A stretch of 64,000 bases of DNA, taken from the NCBI GenBank assembly GCA_012184525.1, contig WOFQ01000074.1:1-64000 (forward strand). The letters are read 5' to 3'. Both the position numbers and the translations under genes were made by a program. Shown here piece by piece: positions 22,730 through 31,923 of this stretch. Each line of letters starts with the position of its first letter. Position 1 is the first letter of the stretch. The stretch is from Xenoacremonium recifei (taxonomy: Eukaryota > Ascomycota > Sordariomycetes > Hypocreales > Nectriaceae). The notes below the pieces were generated by a model. That model was not told the origin of the DNA and searched no databases. It was given only the letters and a program-made list of their open reading frames with translations.

Positions 22730-24491
22730 TCAAGCGGCATCTTCCACCTGATCGGCACCCAGCACCTTCTCAAGATTGTCCCGAACATCGTATCCCGCAG
22801 CTTGACCTGTGCAGACATACGTCTTAAACTTGAGAGTAGGTACACGCTGCCACTTCTTAGTCAATCTGAATAGAAAAGGGGGGCCTTTATAGAACTCACA
22901 TTCAAGAACATTTCATCAATCTCCTCGAGCGATCGATCCTTGGTCTCTGGAAGGAAAAGAATGACACAAACAAAGAGTACGACAGTGCAGCTACCAAAGA
23001 TGAACCCAACCTTGGTGCCCAGGTTCGCGTAGTTAGAATCCAAAAGATATGGCAAAGATGTCAGGACCGCCAGGCAGATGATCCAGTTAATGGCCATGCC
23101 TAGCGCGACAGTTCTGGCACGCAGCCTATTTGAACCAACCTCGCCGATGACTATCGGACAGATAGGCCCCCAAGTTGCGGCAAAGCTGAAGCAAAAGATG
23201 CAGATAAAGGCAATAAGACATCGCGATGAGGCTTGACCGTTCGGGTCGGCTTGAGCAATGATAGCAAAAGCAAGCATGCAGAATCCGTTGACGCCGCAAC
23301 CTGCAATCAGCAAGGGTCTACGACCAATATACTTCACGGCAATCAGAGCCACAAAAGGTCCGACAACCTGGCAGCCATTGATGATGACAGTGATGGCAAA
23401 GGCGTCAGTAAAGCCAATCATGTTGAAGAAGTAGGTCGAGTATCTAGGCAGCTTGATTAGCAATGTTCACAGTACACGCATTTGGACTGTTTCCACGAAC
23501 CCCGAGATGAAGGCAATGCCCATCACCTGCTGGCCTCCTTGGCACATCATCGCGATAAGCGTACGTCTGAGGTCCGTGCCAGTGAAACAGTCCTTCCACG
23601 ACGAAGACTCTTGAAGTTCTTTTTCGAGTGCGGTGAAGGCAACGACATCGTCAATTTCTCTGTCAAGTTCCTCTTCCGTATAGTATTTTCCGCGGATTCT
23701 TCGTATCGATGTGCGCGCCTCGCTAACCCGCTCTTGGGCAACATACCAACCTGCGGTGGTTAGTAAACGGTTGCTTCAGGAAGGGAGATTTCGCTTACGT
23801 GGCGACTCTGGAATGAGCCAAACAAACAGGACAAGCACCAGAGGTGGAAACATCTGAACGAACAGCGGAACCCAGTAAGCCCATCTCGTTGACCAGGCGT
23901 ATGTCCCTTGATCAACACAGGCACCAATGAGGTTCGGGATATTGATGTTGATCTGATACAGTGTCACGATCATTCCTCTCATCTTCACTGGGGCTGTCTC
24001 GCTCCAGTATGAGATGGCAAAGATACCAGCACTGCCGAGGGACATTCCAGCAAAGGCCTTGCCAACAAGCAACGATGCGTAATGGGGGACCATCTGCAGC
24101 CCAGATCCAATGAAGCCAGTCACGGCGCAAAAGATCAGTCCCCATTTGCGACCGAAGTGGGAGCCAATCCACCCAGAGAGTAAAGAAGCGAGGAATGCAA
24201 ATCCAAGAAGGACACCATAGATGCAAGTTGTCGAACCAGCAGAGATGGCATAGGCACCACTCGCTTCGTTATAATAGCCGAAATCTTCTAACCATCTTGT
24301 CATCGATGAGATGAGTTCAAAGCTTTATAGTTGCGGCAGACTCACCTTTGCATTGCGAGAAAGCCGCCCATAGTACCTTGATCGAATCCAAACGTGGTGG
24401 CCGCAAAGGACGCGATGAAACAGTACGTGCACACGCGCCAGTGCTTGCGCACGAATGATACATTGTCAATACCCTCCGCAGTGGTTGCCAT
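22730..24491 (-). CDS. MFS hexose transporter (sugar porter family)
   Basis: Five exons (24346-24491, 23799-24295, 23497-23750, 22900-23451, 22730-22855) give 524 residues. TM1 carries TTFGFDQGTMGGFLAM, then RWLEDFGYYNE. GRKWG, PESPR and the conserved PETKDRSLEEIDEMF follow, all sugar-porter signatures, with about 12 membrane segments. The last exon adds KWQRVPTLKFKTYVC, which matches the usual fungal hexose-carrier tail and shows that the apparent stop at 22861 lies in an intron. The third intron uses a GTGGAA donor, weaker than the others. The promoter has the same tandem CGGTCCG element as the esterase pair (24745-24762), linking uptake to those enzymes. Confidence 0.9.
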
Positions 24492-24744
24492 GATGTTTGA
24501 TGAGTTGGTGAATCGAGTGTCTTTCCAGCACAGAGAAGGAAGAGAACTGTGACTTTATAGGAACAAGAGCCCATGAAGTCCCTAAGTCTAGACGAGTCGC
24601 GAACCCCCGCAGCCTGACTCGGGGTGGAGTGCATGGCGTGCGATCTGCGGTTTGAAAGTCGGGGGAAACGCGGGGAACTGTCGACTGTTCGAAGCTATTC
24701 ACGGACTTGCGGCCGACTTCGGCCGAGTTTCGTGGTAATATTTT

Positions 24745-24762
24745 CGGTCCGTACGGTCCGTT
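24745..24762 (+). promoter_or_regulatory. tandem CGGTCCG element upstream of the hexose-type MFS
   Basis: CGGTCCGTA (24745-24753) is followed directly by CGGTCCGTT (24754-24762), about 254-271 bp upstream of the transporter ATG. It matches the esterase-promoter element at 20358-20374 in word, tandem layout and trailing GTT(T/A)A. Confidence 0.5.
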
Positions 24763-25191
24763 AATACAGGGTTCGTATTATTTGCATAGTGGTTTCTCGT
24801 TCTATGCACAGATCCTCACAGAACGCGTCCTGCAACGTCCTTTCCCGGATCACAACACGCATTAGATATGCACTTTAAGCACTTGCAGCTACCAAAATGC
24901 AACAGCTACGGCATGACAGCGAGAAGCTCTATAATAATCACTGGGACTCGGTCTCTAAGGTTGCCCATGCTATCGTATACAGTTAGTCGAGAAATTTAAG
25001 AAGACGTACGAGCTACAAAGCCGTACATTATTAACTGAAGTTGCATATTTCATCCCCATTTCGTGCCTCTGAATGCTCTGCTTCCAAGCCCATTTCCACT
25101 TGCTGTGTACTCAATTGATGAAAGAAATTTCTCTGGTAATCGTTTACCGAAGGCACTTTGCAAATCGTAGTCCGTCTACGCCCGACCCGCT

Positions 25192-25252
25192 CGGATCCAA
25201 GAATCCGCATCAAAGGCGCCGGAAGCAAGAATCCGGATCCAAGACTCCGCAT
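25192..25252. repeat. 19-bp direct repeat, one mismatch
   Basis: CGGATCCAAGAATCCGCAT at 25192-25210 recurs as CGGATCCAAGACTCCGCAT at 25234-25252 with a period of 42 bp. Each copy has GGAT/ATCC-type partial symmetry. It could be a tandem duplication or a paired binding site; no gene is near enough to decide. Confidence 0.8.
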
Positions 25253-26109
25253 GCCATACCCCTTCAATTACTATGCATTGGTTATAAGAGCGACGAAAAT
25301 AAAGGAAGGCTTCTCTACCAAAGCCACGAGTTTACAGAGTGCCTTCGGAATTTGTTAATTGTGCACGTGAGCATTCGCGCGAATAGAGAAGTGCTACTGC
25401 TTATCTCCGAGGAAAGGAGATACTCATGGGGGCAGGCCTGATGATGTACTTCGCCGTAAAGTTGGAAAGGACCAAGAGACATTAGTTGACTGTGTCAGAG
25501 CGGGACCTGAGACAGTGAGCAACGAGCAACCGATTTCACTCAGGAAACTCACAGACAATTTCGGATAGAAGAACTCGCAGATTAAATGCAATTGAGGTCT
25601 TCGGAGCCTCTGGTGATATCCCAAGACAAAGTTTGCGTGACTGCTTGATCATTATAGGTAGCTCCTCGGCCCGGCACCAACACGGTGACCACCACGAAGT
25701 AGGTCCTCAACTTCCAGCATCCACGCCACCCTCCCGAATTTCCGATAACTATGGAACCCCCAAGCAGGAGAGAGTCTTGGGTCTCATCTGGGTCCAATAA
25801 TCCAATCTAGTCTCTTCGATGCCAGTCCGAGGCCTGCTGTGTAGTCAAGCCCTTTGGTGCCTCGGACTAGTCTACTTAGCTACCCAGCTATCTATACAAC
25901 GTGGCTACCACAATCTGTTGTGCATTGCCAAACGCAACACTTTTCAACGCTTAGATCAATAGCTTAGTCCAGAACTGCGGGAGCTTGGTTCTAGAAACAG
26001 AAATAAATTATGGCTTGTCGTCTCTGAGTTCCTTTCCACGGTGATTCTTCGAAGCTCATAGGTACCGTGTCGCCTGTATCGCTTGACTCGTTTAACTCGT
26101 TCCTATCGG

Positions 26110-26126
26110 TTAACTCGCTTAGGTCG
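26110..26126. promoter_or_regulatory. TTAACTCGCTT / TCGCTTAGGTCG shared element, copy A
   Basis: TTAACTCGCTT at 26110-26120 overlaps TCGCTTAGGTCG at 26115-26126, and TTTAACTCGTT lies just upstream (26091-26101). Both long words recur exactly at 30060-30092 in the divergent dehydrogenase promoter. Copy A is about 470 bp upstream of the DJ-1-family gene. Confidence 0.4.
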
Positions 26127-26453
26127 TTCCACCATGTTCTACGATGCTGAAGTTCAAAGCAGGAGCAAAGCGTTTGGAGAGCAAGTCTTATGCGTGAATA
26201 AACGATGTAAATTTTCTTGGAAGCTTTTATAATCAAGTTCCACAGCAGAATTTGCAACAGCAGGGTGGCCATGACGTATCGAAGGGTGCAGCCAGCCTCA
26301 AGATACCAGGACTGCATTAACAGCCCCTCCAGGCTCCGTCTACTTGTCGCCAACAGACAGCCGGGTAAATCTGACAAAGCCAGAACTTGTTGTATTTATA
26401 AGCTTCAGTGAAGGCATCATGACGTATCCCGGCTATCTTCCCTCTGAGTCGAG

Positions 26454-26460
26454 TATAAAG
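26454..26460 (+). promoter_or_regulatory. TATA box of the DJ-1-family gene
   Basis: TATAAAG at 26454-26460, about 137 bp before the ATG at 26597, in line with the TATA-containing promoters often found on stress-inducible fungal genes. Confidence 0.4.
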
Positions 26461-26596
26461 GCATACTTGAGCGCGGGCAGATGAAGTAGCGTTATCCACC
26501 ACCAACACAACTGAACAACGCAAAGCAACATCACATCTAAGATCACTACTAGCATCACTTATTGCCAGAAAGAAACCCCCTTATCCCGATCACACC

Positions 26597-27370
26597 ATGT
26601 CTCCCCCACGCCGCGCCCTTATCGCAATTACCTCGGCAAGCGCGACGCTGTTCGACGGCAAGGAGACCACAGGTCTATTCATCACCGAAGCACTTCATCC
26701 CTTCAAAGTCCTTCGTGCTGCAGGCTTTGAGGTGGACCTTGCTTCTGAAACTGGCAAGTACACTCCGGACTGGCTTTCGCAGCAACCCGACTTCCTGAAC
26801 GGCGAGGATCTGGACATTTGGAAGAATACCGGAAGCGAGTTCCGCCAAAAGCTGGACAACATGCAAAAAGCAGCCGATCTAGATGCTTCTAGCTACGGGC
26901 TTTTCTACGCTTCTGCTGGCCATGCTGCGTTGATTGACTATCCTACCGCCAGTGGTCTTCAGCGCATTGCTGCGACTGTCTGGGCTAACGGCGGGGTGGT
27001 CTGTTCTGTCTGTCATGGTCCTGCTATCTTCGCCAACGTGCTTGACACCGCCACCGGTAAACCCCTCATTCAGGGCAAGTCCTTGACAGGGTTCACCACA
27101 GAGGCGGAGAACGATATGGGTATCATGGGTACGATTGATAGTTGGAAGGCCGAGACAGTTGAGGCTCTCTCAAAGCGACTTGGAGCTACCTGTGAGTGAA
27201 CCATGATATTAATGGAGAAACGAATTACTAATGCTTGACAAGATAAGAGATCTTCTGGCGTCTGGGATGACTATCATGTCGTTGATGGGCGTCTGGTTAC
27301 GGGGCAGAATCCAGCTAGTGCCACCTCGACCGCTAAGGCAGCCGTCACTGTTTTCGAGAAGTTGCCCTAG
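26597..27370 (+). CDS. DJ-1/PfpI family protein (Hsp31/glyoxalase III-like)
   Basis: Two exons, 26597-27191 and 27243-27370 (51-bp intron), give 240 residues, the size of fungal Hsp31 proteins. The conserved glutamate is in the TEALHPF motif (about residue 31) and the nucleophilic cysteine is C139 in VCHGPAIF, the nucleophile elbow of the DJ-1 fold. The second exon supplies SGVWDDYHVVDGRLVTGQNPAS, the usual C-terminal strand and helix. Relatives convert methylglyoxal to lactate without cofactor and protect against oxidative and carbonyl stress in the cytosol. Two medium-chain dehydrogenases that share a promoter word follow, which suggests an aldehyde/electrophile detoxification group. Confidence 0.93.
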
Positions 27371-28105
27371 AGGGTATCAGATCCATGCACATCGGTTGTT
27401 TTATCCCTCACTGGGTATGACGCCCTTGATGGTGGCAATTTCTTTACGATGAGACTTCGACGATGCAACCAGGGTAACTAAATATAATCTTCTCTTATGA
27501 AAGCGCACATGTCTCCATCAAGTGTGGTGAATCCGTCCATATGATTGTCATCTTGACCAAAATAGTGCATGGACCTTTGTGATTGATGATTAAAATTAAT
27601 TCAGGTGTGAAGCAAATGACCAAGCTGCAAGGGTTGCATAAGGGGTTATCTTTCGTTCCTTGATTGGGTTTACACAATCCGCACGAGCTCGTACTTGCGT
27701 AAGAGCTAGTGCAAGCCACGTTTCATTACATGATGCCCATAGGAAGCTGAAGTTTGCCTAGCTCAAGACGAAAGAGGAACCTGCTCATCTTAACCGCGAG
27801 AAGCAGCTCGGGAAGCAAGCGATCGAGCCGACTGAAGCGAGAATGCAAGTCGAAATAAACTAGAGCGAGAATCGGAGAGATTTTCATCAAGATTCGGAGC
27901 AGCAGGCCATGTCTATCTAACGAGAAATCTAAGTTTCGAAATGGGTGCGAGACTTGCTCCTCTACGTCATTCCTTTTACTGCTCTATAATCCAAGCGAGT
28001 ACTTAAGAGCTTGCCTCTCCAGAAGATCGATGCTCTGTTTAGAGAGATAACCTTCATTCTTGTTTATCTTCCCGCTCAACAAACCACTTGAATTGGCTCC
28101 CAACA
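27371..28105. other. intergenic region
   Basis: No gene seen. It has a purine-rich run of GCGAG/AGCGAG words around 27790-27880 and CAAGCGAGTACTTAAG near 27991, partly resembling the reverse of the shared CTCGCTT word. Confidence 0.4.
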
Positions 28106-28281
28106 ATGGCAACTCGAAAAATAGCTGTCACGTTCAGGCAACCCTTGTTTGGGATAACCTTGACGCGTTCAGAAATGCCAAGTTCGTGGATGAGGTGGTT
28201 GCGGATGTTCCAAATTTCACGACTTCCACGCCCTCCCGAATGGTGTCAACGATTGTCAGCGAAGGATCTTTACCTAAATAG
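28106..28281 (+). pseudogene. EthD-domain protein remnant (internally deleted)
   Basis: From 28106 a start-like segment reads MATRKIAVTF, typical of the first strand of small EthD/dimeric alpha-beta barrel proteins. The sequence then continues, in a different frame, as VQATLVWDNLDAF and VVADVPNFT up to the TAG at 28281, which matches the C-terminal half of that fold. The middle (about 50 residues, with the conserved tyrosine and histidine region) is missing and the frame changes near 28133. I read this as a deleted copy of an EthD gene of about 100 codons. Identification rests on recalled family pattern, so confidence is moderate. EthD proteins often sit beside oxidoreductases, as here. Confidence 0.45.
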
Positions 28282-28701
28282 ACGGGCGGCATTAATGGCA
28301 CGCTGCTCCACGATAGCCTCCGTTCCAAGGCAATATATTTTAGAGAACATCTGCATTCACACATGGCTCCTGTTTATTGAACGTCGAAACTCAGTACCCA
28401 GTACATTGAAACGAGTGAAGATTGCGTAATGAGGAGTTCGTTCCAAGCCTCTGTGTCTACCTTCAGATTTTATTTGACGTTCTCAGTTTCCATCTTTAAA
28501 GATACCAAAATTTCCGACGAGGACAATTCGGTAGCACTAAGCAGGGCCAAACCGACAGCTTGGGCTGTTGGAGAACCGTACGTGTCTGTTTTTTGCAGTG
28601 GACATTAACCAGCATCTACGTATTAGGTCTCATACTGGCAGGTGATTTCAAATAACTCATTCACTCTTCCGTGATTGATATTGCTTTTTCTTTTGCTATT
28701 T
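28282..28701. other. intergenic region after the EthD remnant
   Basis: Sequence between the pseudogene and the 3' end of the minus-strand dehydrogenase. Nothing recognisable. Confidence 0.4.
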
Positions 28702-29784
28702 CTAAGAGTCGAAGGGACGGAAGACAACCTTCTTGCCCGAAATTCCCTTCTTGTTCAATTCCAAGGCATCTTCCACTGAGCAAAGCCCTCCAGGGACTAC
28801 ATGCGGACGATTTGGAGAGAACAGGCCGTGCGAGATCCATCCATCCTCGCCACCGATAACCCTAACTAAGGGCTCACTCAGGAACCTCAAATTTGGTGAG
28901 CTCCCGATTCCAAGAACCTGTTTAAGCTCAACCTGGGGCTCTTTGTTCTGGCCTAGCTCCTTTGCCTCAGGGTCAACATGCTCGGGTGTTACTGTATGCA
29001 CGGTGACAACATGACTGTTGTAGACTTCTGCTGTCTGAAGAATCTGGACTGCCAAGCTCTGGGTGGAGCTGGCCGAAATGGCATCGAAGACGAAATCGAG
29101 CGGATGGCCGTCAGTTGCAGAAACAAAGTCCTCTGCAGATGATGAGGATCGATCCAGGACAACATGCGCCCCTAGAGTCTCCAGGTGTGAGTGGTTGTCT
29201 ATACTTGCATTCGTGACAATCCTGTCATATCCTGATAGACGAGCGAGCTGGATGGCATACTGGCCCACTGAGGATGCTCCCCCGATGATGGCGATGGATT
29301 TGCCTTGCCCTGCTACCCGACCTCCGTCTTCCCACGGTGGCGTCATTCCATGCCCTTCTTGGCTGTAGAGTGCGGTAACAACGGCCATGGTCGCAAGCAA
29401 AACGCCTGCCGCTTGGTCATCACTGATACCTTTAGGTGTTTTTGCTACGAGAGCAGCAGGCATCTTGCAGTACTGTTGAAACGTGGAGGACTCAATGATG
29501 TCAATGATCCCCTGAAAGAAGACCCTGTCGCCAACTTGGAAATCTGACACCCCTGAACCCACAGCAGCCACCACTCCTGCAGCGTCCGAGCCCAGTACCG
29601 CAGGGTAATTGGTGAGGAAGGCGTTATAATCGCGCATCTTCCAATCAACTGGGTTGACTGCCGTGGCGGTTATTTTGATGCCGAGTTCATTGGGCTTCAG
29701 AGCAGGCATGGTTCGGTCTCTGATGACATTTCGGCCCTTCGGCGAGAGAACCTCACATCCCTTGAAGGATGAGGGGATATCCAT
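28702..29784 (-). CDS. medium-chain dehydrogenase/quinone or enoyl reductase-like
   Basis: A single exon of 360 residues from ATG 29784 (MDIPSSFKGCEVL). GroES-like domain with TAVNPVDWKMRDYN and YPAVLGSDAAGVVAAVGSGV; the nucleotide fold follows with IIGGASSVGQYAIQLARLSG. Zinc-ligand cysteines of classical alcohol dehydrogenases are absent, so it is a non-zinc MDR, like quinone oxidoreductases and the trans-acting enoyl reductases (ToxD-type) of fungal secondary metabolism. It uses NADPH, cytosolic. The frame is open upstream to 29871 but without an ATG that fits the family start. Divergent from the zinc alcohol dehydrogenase across 652 bp. Confidence 0.9.
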   Translation of the reverse strand: MDIPSSFKGCEVLSPKGRNVIRDRTMPALKPNELGIKITATAVNPVDWKMRDYNAFLTNYPAVLGSDAAGVVAAVGSGVSDFQVGDRVFFQGIIDIIESSTFQQYCKMPAALVAKTPKGISDDQAAGVLLATMAVVTALYSQEGHGMTPPWEDGGRVAGQGKSIAIIGGASSVGQYAIQLARLSGYDRIVTNASIDNHSHLETLGAHVVLDRSSSSAEDFVSATDGHPLDFVFDAISASSTQSLAVQILQTAEVYNSHVVTVHTVTPEHVDPEAKELGQNKEPQVELKQVLGIGSSPNLRFLSEPLVRVIGGEDGWISHGLFSPNRPHVVPGGLCSVEDALELNKKGISGKKVVFRPFDS

Positions 29785-30436
29785 TCTGTAGGGGGCAAAA
29801 GTAAACAGATGCTTGATACGTGTAAGATCCTTTAGACCAGTGAGAGCTATTGCAAATTTACAAGTCTGCAATGCTGCAAGCTTCTTATAGCAGCATGGTC
29901 TACGGAGAAACCGGTGAAGCGGTGCGATGACGCCAAACTATCAGCAGTGCATATAGCGCTTTCTTCCTTCGGGGTTTAAAATGACACCATGATCCTACGA
30001 TGTGATGATCCTAACGAAGTGGCGGCGGCAGTTCACTCTCAGGGGTTGAGCAACATCCATCGCTTAGGTCGCTTATCTAGCTTAACTCGCTTGTCTCGTT
30101 AGGGTCATACCCGCCACACAGAAGGGGACATCGTGTTGATGATGTTGTAGCTCGCGGCGATTACGAGTTCTGCAGATGGCAAATCAGTAAGCTTCGGTAT
30201 ATTCGGCGAGAGGAATGTGACAGAGCCAACTTCATTCGTATTCTGTTCGAATCCACGGGTTTCCGACATTACAGAGCAGCATCATGAAAAGTTGCCGCAA
30301 AAAGTCAGTCAATGAGACAAGTATCAAGGAGCAGTATAAGTAGTGATGCTCTTCCGACCAAGCATTGCGCCAAGATCCACGAAGTAACTGTGTGATTCGA
30401 TTCTAATACGACGTTTTCACAAAACAAGCCATCAAT
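29785..30436. promoter_or_regulatory. divergent promoter of two medium-chain dehydrogenases
   Basis: 652 bp between the starts at 29784 (minus) and 30437 (plus). It contains TCGCTTAGGTCG (30060-30071) and TTAACTCGCTT (30082-30092), both exact matches to words upstream of the DJ-1 gene, and TATAAGTAG at 30335-30343 about 94 bp before the zinc dehydrogenase ATG. Confidence 0.5.
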
Positions 30437-31567
30437 ATGACTGACCAACAAGTTCCCCAAAACATGAAAGCCCTTCGGCTGAACAAAGTAAGTTGGCGTC
30501 TCTGCACACTGACTCTGTCCGTCATCATACTGACTAAATAGTATCACGAAAATTACAAACTGGAAGAAGTTCCCGTTCCAATCCCTCGGGGAAAGCAGGT
30601 GCTTGTCCGCATCGCTGCGGCAAGCTTCTGTCACACTGATTACCAGGTTTACGAAGGGGCATATCACACTAAACTCCCGCACACCGGTTCTCATGAGCCA
30701 GTCGGTGTCATCGCGGCCTTAGGTCCCGATGTGACTGGAGACTGGAAGGTCGGCGACCGCGTTGGCGTCTATCTTTTCCGCAATCCTTGCGGGTCTTGCG
30801 CCGACTGCAAGTGGTACGCGTCAGAACATGAGGGGAAGTTCCATGCCCGCTACTGTCAGAACCGGACGATTGGTGGCGTCGTGAAGGCCGATGGAGGTTT
30901 TGCACAATACATGATCTCTTCAGACGATGCCATTATGCGCATTCCTGAGGGCGTGGCTTTTGAGCAAGCTGCACCCTTGATGTGTGCCGGCGCCACAATC
31001 TGGACTGCAATCCTCCAGGCAAATGCAAAGAAGGGCCAGGCAATGGCAATCGTGGGTATTGGTGGTCTGGGTGTCCTAGGCATCCAATTTGCAAAGGCAT
31101 TGGGATATCGTGTTGTCGCCATCGGCAGCCGAGACAAGGCATCCAACCTCGACATCATCCCAAATGGTCTGGGTCCAGACCTCTATGTCAACCGCACGAG
31201 GCCAGAGGCTGCTCAGCAAATCTCCGATTTCACTGATGGCCGTGGCTTAAGTGCCGCTGTTGTCAGCACAGACGATATCGAAGTAAATGACTGGATTACA
31301 CACCAACTTCATCCTCGAGGCACTTGTGTGATTCTGGGACTCCCGGAGGCGGGACTGAAATTCGACGCGTTCAATCTCGTCTTCCGCGAAATTGTGTTGA
31401 AAGGCTCCCTTCATTCTAGTCTGGAGGAGATGAAGCGTATGCTACAGGTTGCGGCGAAGCACGGGATCCAGAGCGCCATTACCACGGTGCCACTGGAAGA
31501 GGCTGAGAAATTGCCAGAAAGGGTTCATGCGCGAGAATTTTCGGGCAGGCCTGTTGTTATCATGTAG
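30437..31567 (+). CDS. zinc-dependent alcohol dehydrogenase
   Basis: Two exons, 30437-30487 and 30542-31567, give 358 residues. Catalytic zinc ligands are C47 (in FCHTD) and H68-E69 (GSHEP); structural zinc ligands are C100, C103, C106 and C122 (CGSCADC then YC). The nucleotide fold has GIGGLG at 189-194. All residues expected of an active NAD(P)-dependent alcohol dehydrogenase are there; it resembles fungal class-III-like/AdhA-type enzymes acting on primary alcohols or aldehydes. Its neighbours suggest aldehyde turnover. A Zn2Cys6 gene starts 356 bp downstream on the same strand. Confidence 0.93.
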
Positions 31568-31923
31568 TACGTATCTGTATTAGTTGCTAAGTACTTAATG
31601 AAGAGTCTATATTTTCCAACAACAGGCTCCCCATACATGCTCCGAGACAGGGATTGAATCTCAATTCACAGGAGAATCCGAAACATGAGTCAAATGTTCG
31701 AGCGACCGTCTAATCGGTGATTATCAAAAGTAAGAGAACTATTTAGGTGCAGAGTTGAGAAAAGTGTGCTACGATATTTCCAGGGAGGATTACAGCGCTT
31801 TGCAGATTACGTCATTCGCCAGTACGAAAATATACTGGGCTTCGGCTTGAGATCGCCGAAGTCAGCCGCAAAAAGGGCTCTCGGCCCCGCGACACACGCG
31901 CGTTCCAGAATTCAGCGAGAACA
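31568..31923. other. intergenic region before a Zn2Cys6 gene
   Basis: 356 bp with the dehydrogenase 3' end and the regulator promoter; CTTCGGCTTGAGATCGCCGAAG near 31839-31860 is an imperfect palindrome (arms CTTCGGC/GCCGAAG). No gene. Confidence 0.45.

Larger units (their letters stand above)
24492..26596. other. 2.1-kb intergenic region
   Basis: The largest gap in the window. It holds the tandem CGGTCCG element, a 19-bp direct repeat (25192-25252) and, near 26080-26126, a run of TTAACTCG-type words also found before the two dehydrogenases at 30 kb. A minus-strand frame at 25991-26377 (128 codons) has no recognisable features, so I do not call it a gene. Confidence 0.5.

Noticed and set aside
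24317..24634. Minus-strand frame of 105 codons at the hexose-transporter start
   Set aside because: It overlaps exon 1 of the transporter in another frame; the transporter frame carries the sugar-porter signature.
25991..26377. 128-codon minus-strand frame in the 2.1-kb gap
   Set aside because: No family pattern, no ATG context or splice extension, and it overlaps the repeated TTAACTCG words that look regulatory.
28134..28364. 76-codon minus-strand frame opposite the EthD remnant
   Set aside because: The plus-strand reading matches the EthD C-terminal pattern, and the minus-strand one matches nothing I know.
30101..30107. TTAGGGT resembling a fungal telomere repeat unit
   Set aside because: Only a single unit is present in a promoter, with no array; not evidence of a telomere.
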